64,000 bases of DNA, taken from NCBI GenBank assembly GCA_902768985.1, contig CACXNA010000016.1:105584-169583 (forward strand), in the 5' to 3' direction. Positions 63,606-64,000 of the stretch are shown here, in pieces; position 1 is the stretch's first letter; every line of letters begins with the position of its first letter. The DNA comes from an uncultured Bacteroidia bacterium. Lineage in GTDB: Bacteria > Bacteroidota > Bacteroidia > Bacteroidales > UBA932. The position numbers were made by a program, and so were the translations under genes. The notes below the pieces were generated by a model. It was not told the DNA's origin. It saw only the letters and a program-made list of their open reading frames with translations, and did no database searches.

Positions 63606-63643
63606 CGTCCCCTTTCGGAAACGGGGGGACGCAAAGTTCTTTT
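63601..63643 (+). terminator. groEL terminator overlapping rRNA promoter P1
   Basis: CTTTGCGTCCCC (63601-63612) pairs perfectly with GGGGACGCAAAG (63625-63636), followed by TTCTTTT. The left arm starts with the last bases of the P1 -7 box. Confidence 0.8.
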
Positions 63644-63689
63644 ACAGCACTTCGGATCGAAAAAATTTTTCGAAAATTTCTTTGAAAAA

Positions 63690-63720
63690 TTTGCAGATTC
63701 AAAAAAAGTAACTACCTTTG
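63690..63720 (+). promoter_or_regulatory. rRNA operon promoter P2
   Basis: TTTG at 63690-63693, 19 bases, TACCTTTG at 63713-63720. The spacer AAAAAAAGTAAC is shared with P1, so the two are duplicates 115 bases apart. Confidence 0.9.
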
Positions 63721-63740
63721 CAATCCCAATCGCAAGATAG

Positions 63741-63772
63741 GGCTGGCCATCAGCCGAAAGGCTGGTTTTTTT
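63741..63772 (+). promoter_or_regulatory. Attenuator-like leader of the rRNA operon
   Basis: GGCTGG (63741-63746), CAGCC (63751-63755) and GGCTG (63760-63764) followed by seven T. The middle arm can pair with either neighbour, giving mutually exclusive terminator and antiterminator forms. The remaining 137 bases to 16S show no gene. Confidence 0.5.
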
Positions 63773-63909
63773 AGCGCCAAATTTGAAAAGAGTTCATTGA
63801 AAAGACTGACAAGATAAGTACAAGCAAGTACCGAGAAACTAAGAATCGAGAGCGTTGATTTCTTTGGAAATTGATCGAGTGTCAGGAGAGACTAGAAGTA
63901 TAAAAATAT

Positions 63910-64000
63910 ACAAAGAAGAGTTTGATCCTGGCTCAGGATGAACGCTAGCGGCAGGCTTAACACATGCAAGTCGAGGGGCAGCGCGAGGTAGCAATACTTT
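63910..64000 (+). rRNA. rrs: 16S ribosomal RNA, 5' end (continues beyond window)
   Basis: AGAGTTTGATCCTGGCTCAG at 63917 is the universal 16S start; the following GATGAACGCTAGCGGCAGGC and CACATGCAAGTCGAGGGGCA are Bacteroidales-like. The mature 5' end is placed about seven bases earlier by analogy with E. coli. Confidence 0.97.

Overview
The window comes from a high-GC member of the Bacteroidota, most likely order Bacteroidales. Most intergenic regions carry the Bacteroidota housekeeping promoter pattern (TTTG, about 19 bp, TAnnTTTG) and few genes have a Shine-Dalgarno sequence. The gene content fits: a TonB receptor with a DUF4249 lipoprotein, MG2-type surface proteins, a GH57/GH133/GT4/GT35 glycogen cluster, a eukaryote-like NADP isocitrate dehydrogenase and pyruvate phosphate dikinase. 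The last 91 bases are the 5' end of a 16S rRNA with Bacteroidales-like sequence. I see no prophage, insertion sequence, CRISPR array or defence island; this is mostly core chromosome.

Layout. 1-2127 (minus): a truncated secreted protein and folC. 2178-7445 (plus): a degenerate PurL-like protein, a PIN-PhoH ATPase and ppdK. 7587-8924 (minus): a DUF389 membrane protein, divergent from an EF-hand membrane protein and a GT4 glycosyltransferase (9006-12435). 12416-18668 (minus): a tightly coupled four-gene outer-membrane operon (secreted protein, TonB receptor, DUF4249 lipoprotein, MG2/plug protein). 18793-21470 (plus): rpsO, broken by an internal deletion, and pnp. 21742-22647 (plus): a lipoprotein hydrolase. 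22644-29742 (minus): a long directon of engB, prs, a small Cys-rich membrane protein and der, followed by the hexuronate/KDG catabolic genes kdgK, eda, exuT-like and a nitrilase.

29847-40957 (plus): xseA, xseB, then a complete glycogen/alpha-glucan block (branching enzyme, debranching enzyme, GT4 synthase, GH57, phosphorylase) and ribF. 41022-44690: TlpA-like lipoprotein, HIT protein and greA (minus), a Dabb protein (plus), tsaB and cvpA (minus). 44759-49094 (plus): ileS, a dksA-like gene and lspA, followed by tRNA-Ser(TGA). 49242-49791 is a 550-base noncoding stretch full of hairpins. Then icd and an outer-membrane barrel (minus), a MATE transporter (plus), tRNA-Val(CAC) (minus), tRNA-Ser(CGA) (plus), a Tat-exported dipeptide epimerase (plus), a PspC-PadR-PspC operon (minus), a barrel protein with an RNase H (plus), proC (plus), glyA (minus), a SpoU methyltransferase, groES-groEL, and the rRNA operon leader with tandem promoters.

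Most notable observations: a 77-nt internal deletion with frameshift in rpsO; a sigma-54-like site and a 13-nt palindrome before groESL; tandem rRNA promoters in which the groEL terminator is placed so that only read-through RNA can form it; a 17-bp duplication of a tRNA-Ser 3' end; a family of GTCATTC-headed palindromes, some inside coding sequence; and many promoters only 5-8 bases before the start codon, implying leaderless mRNAs. No dramatic new system is evident; the strongest candidates for unknown biology are the four-gene TonB operon, the EF-hand/GT4 pair and the PurL-like paralogue.
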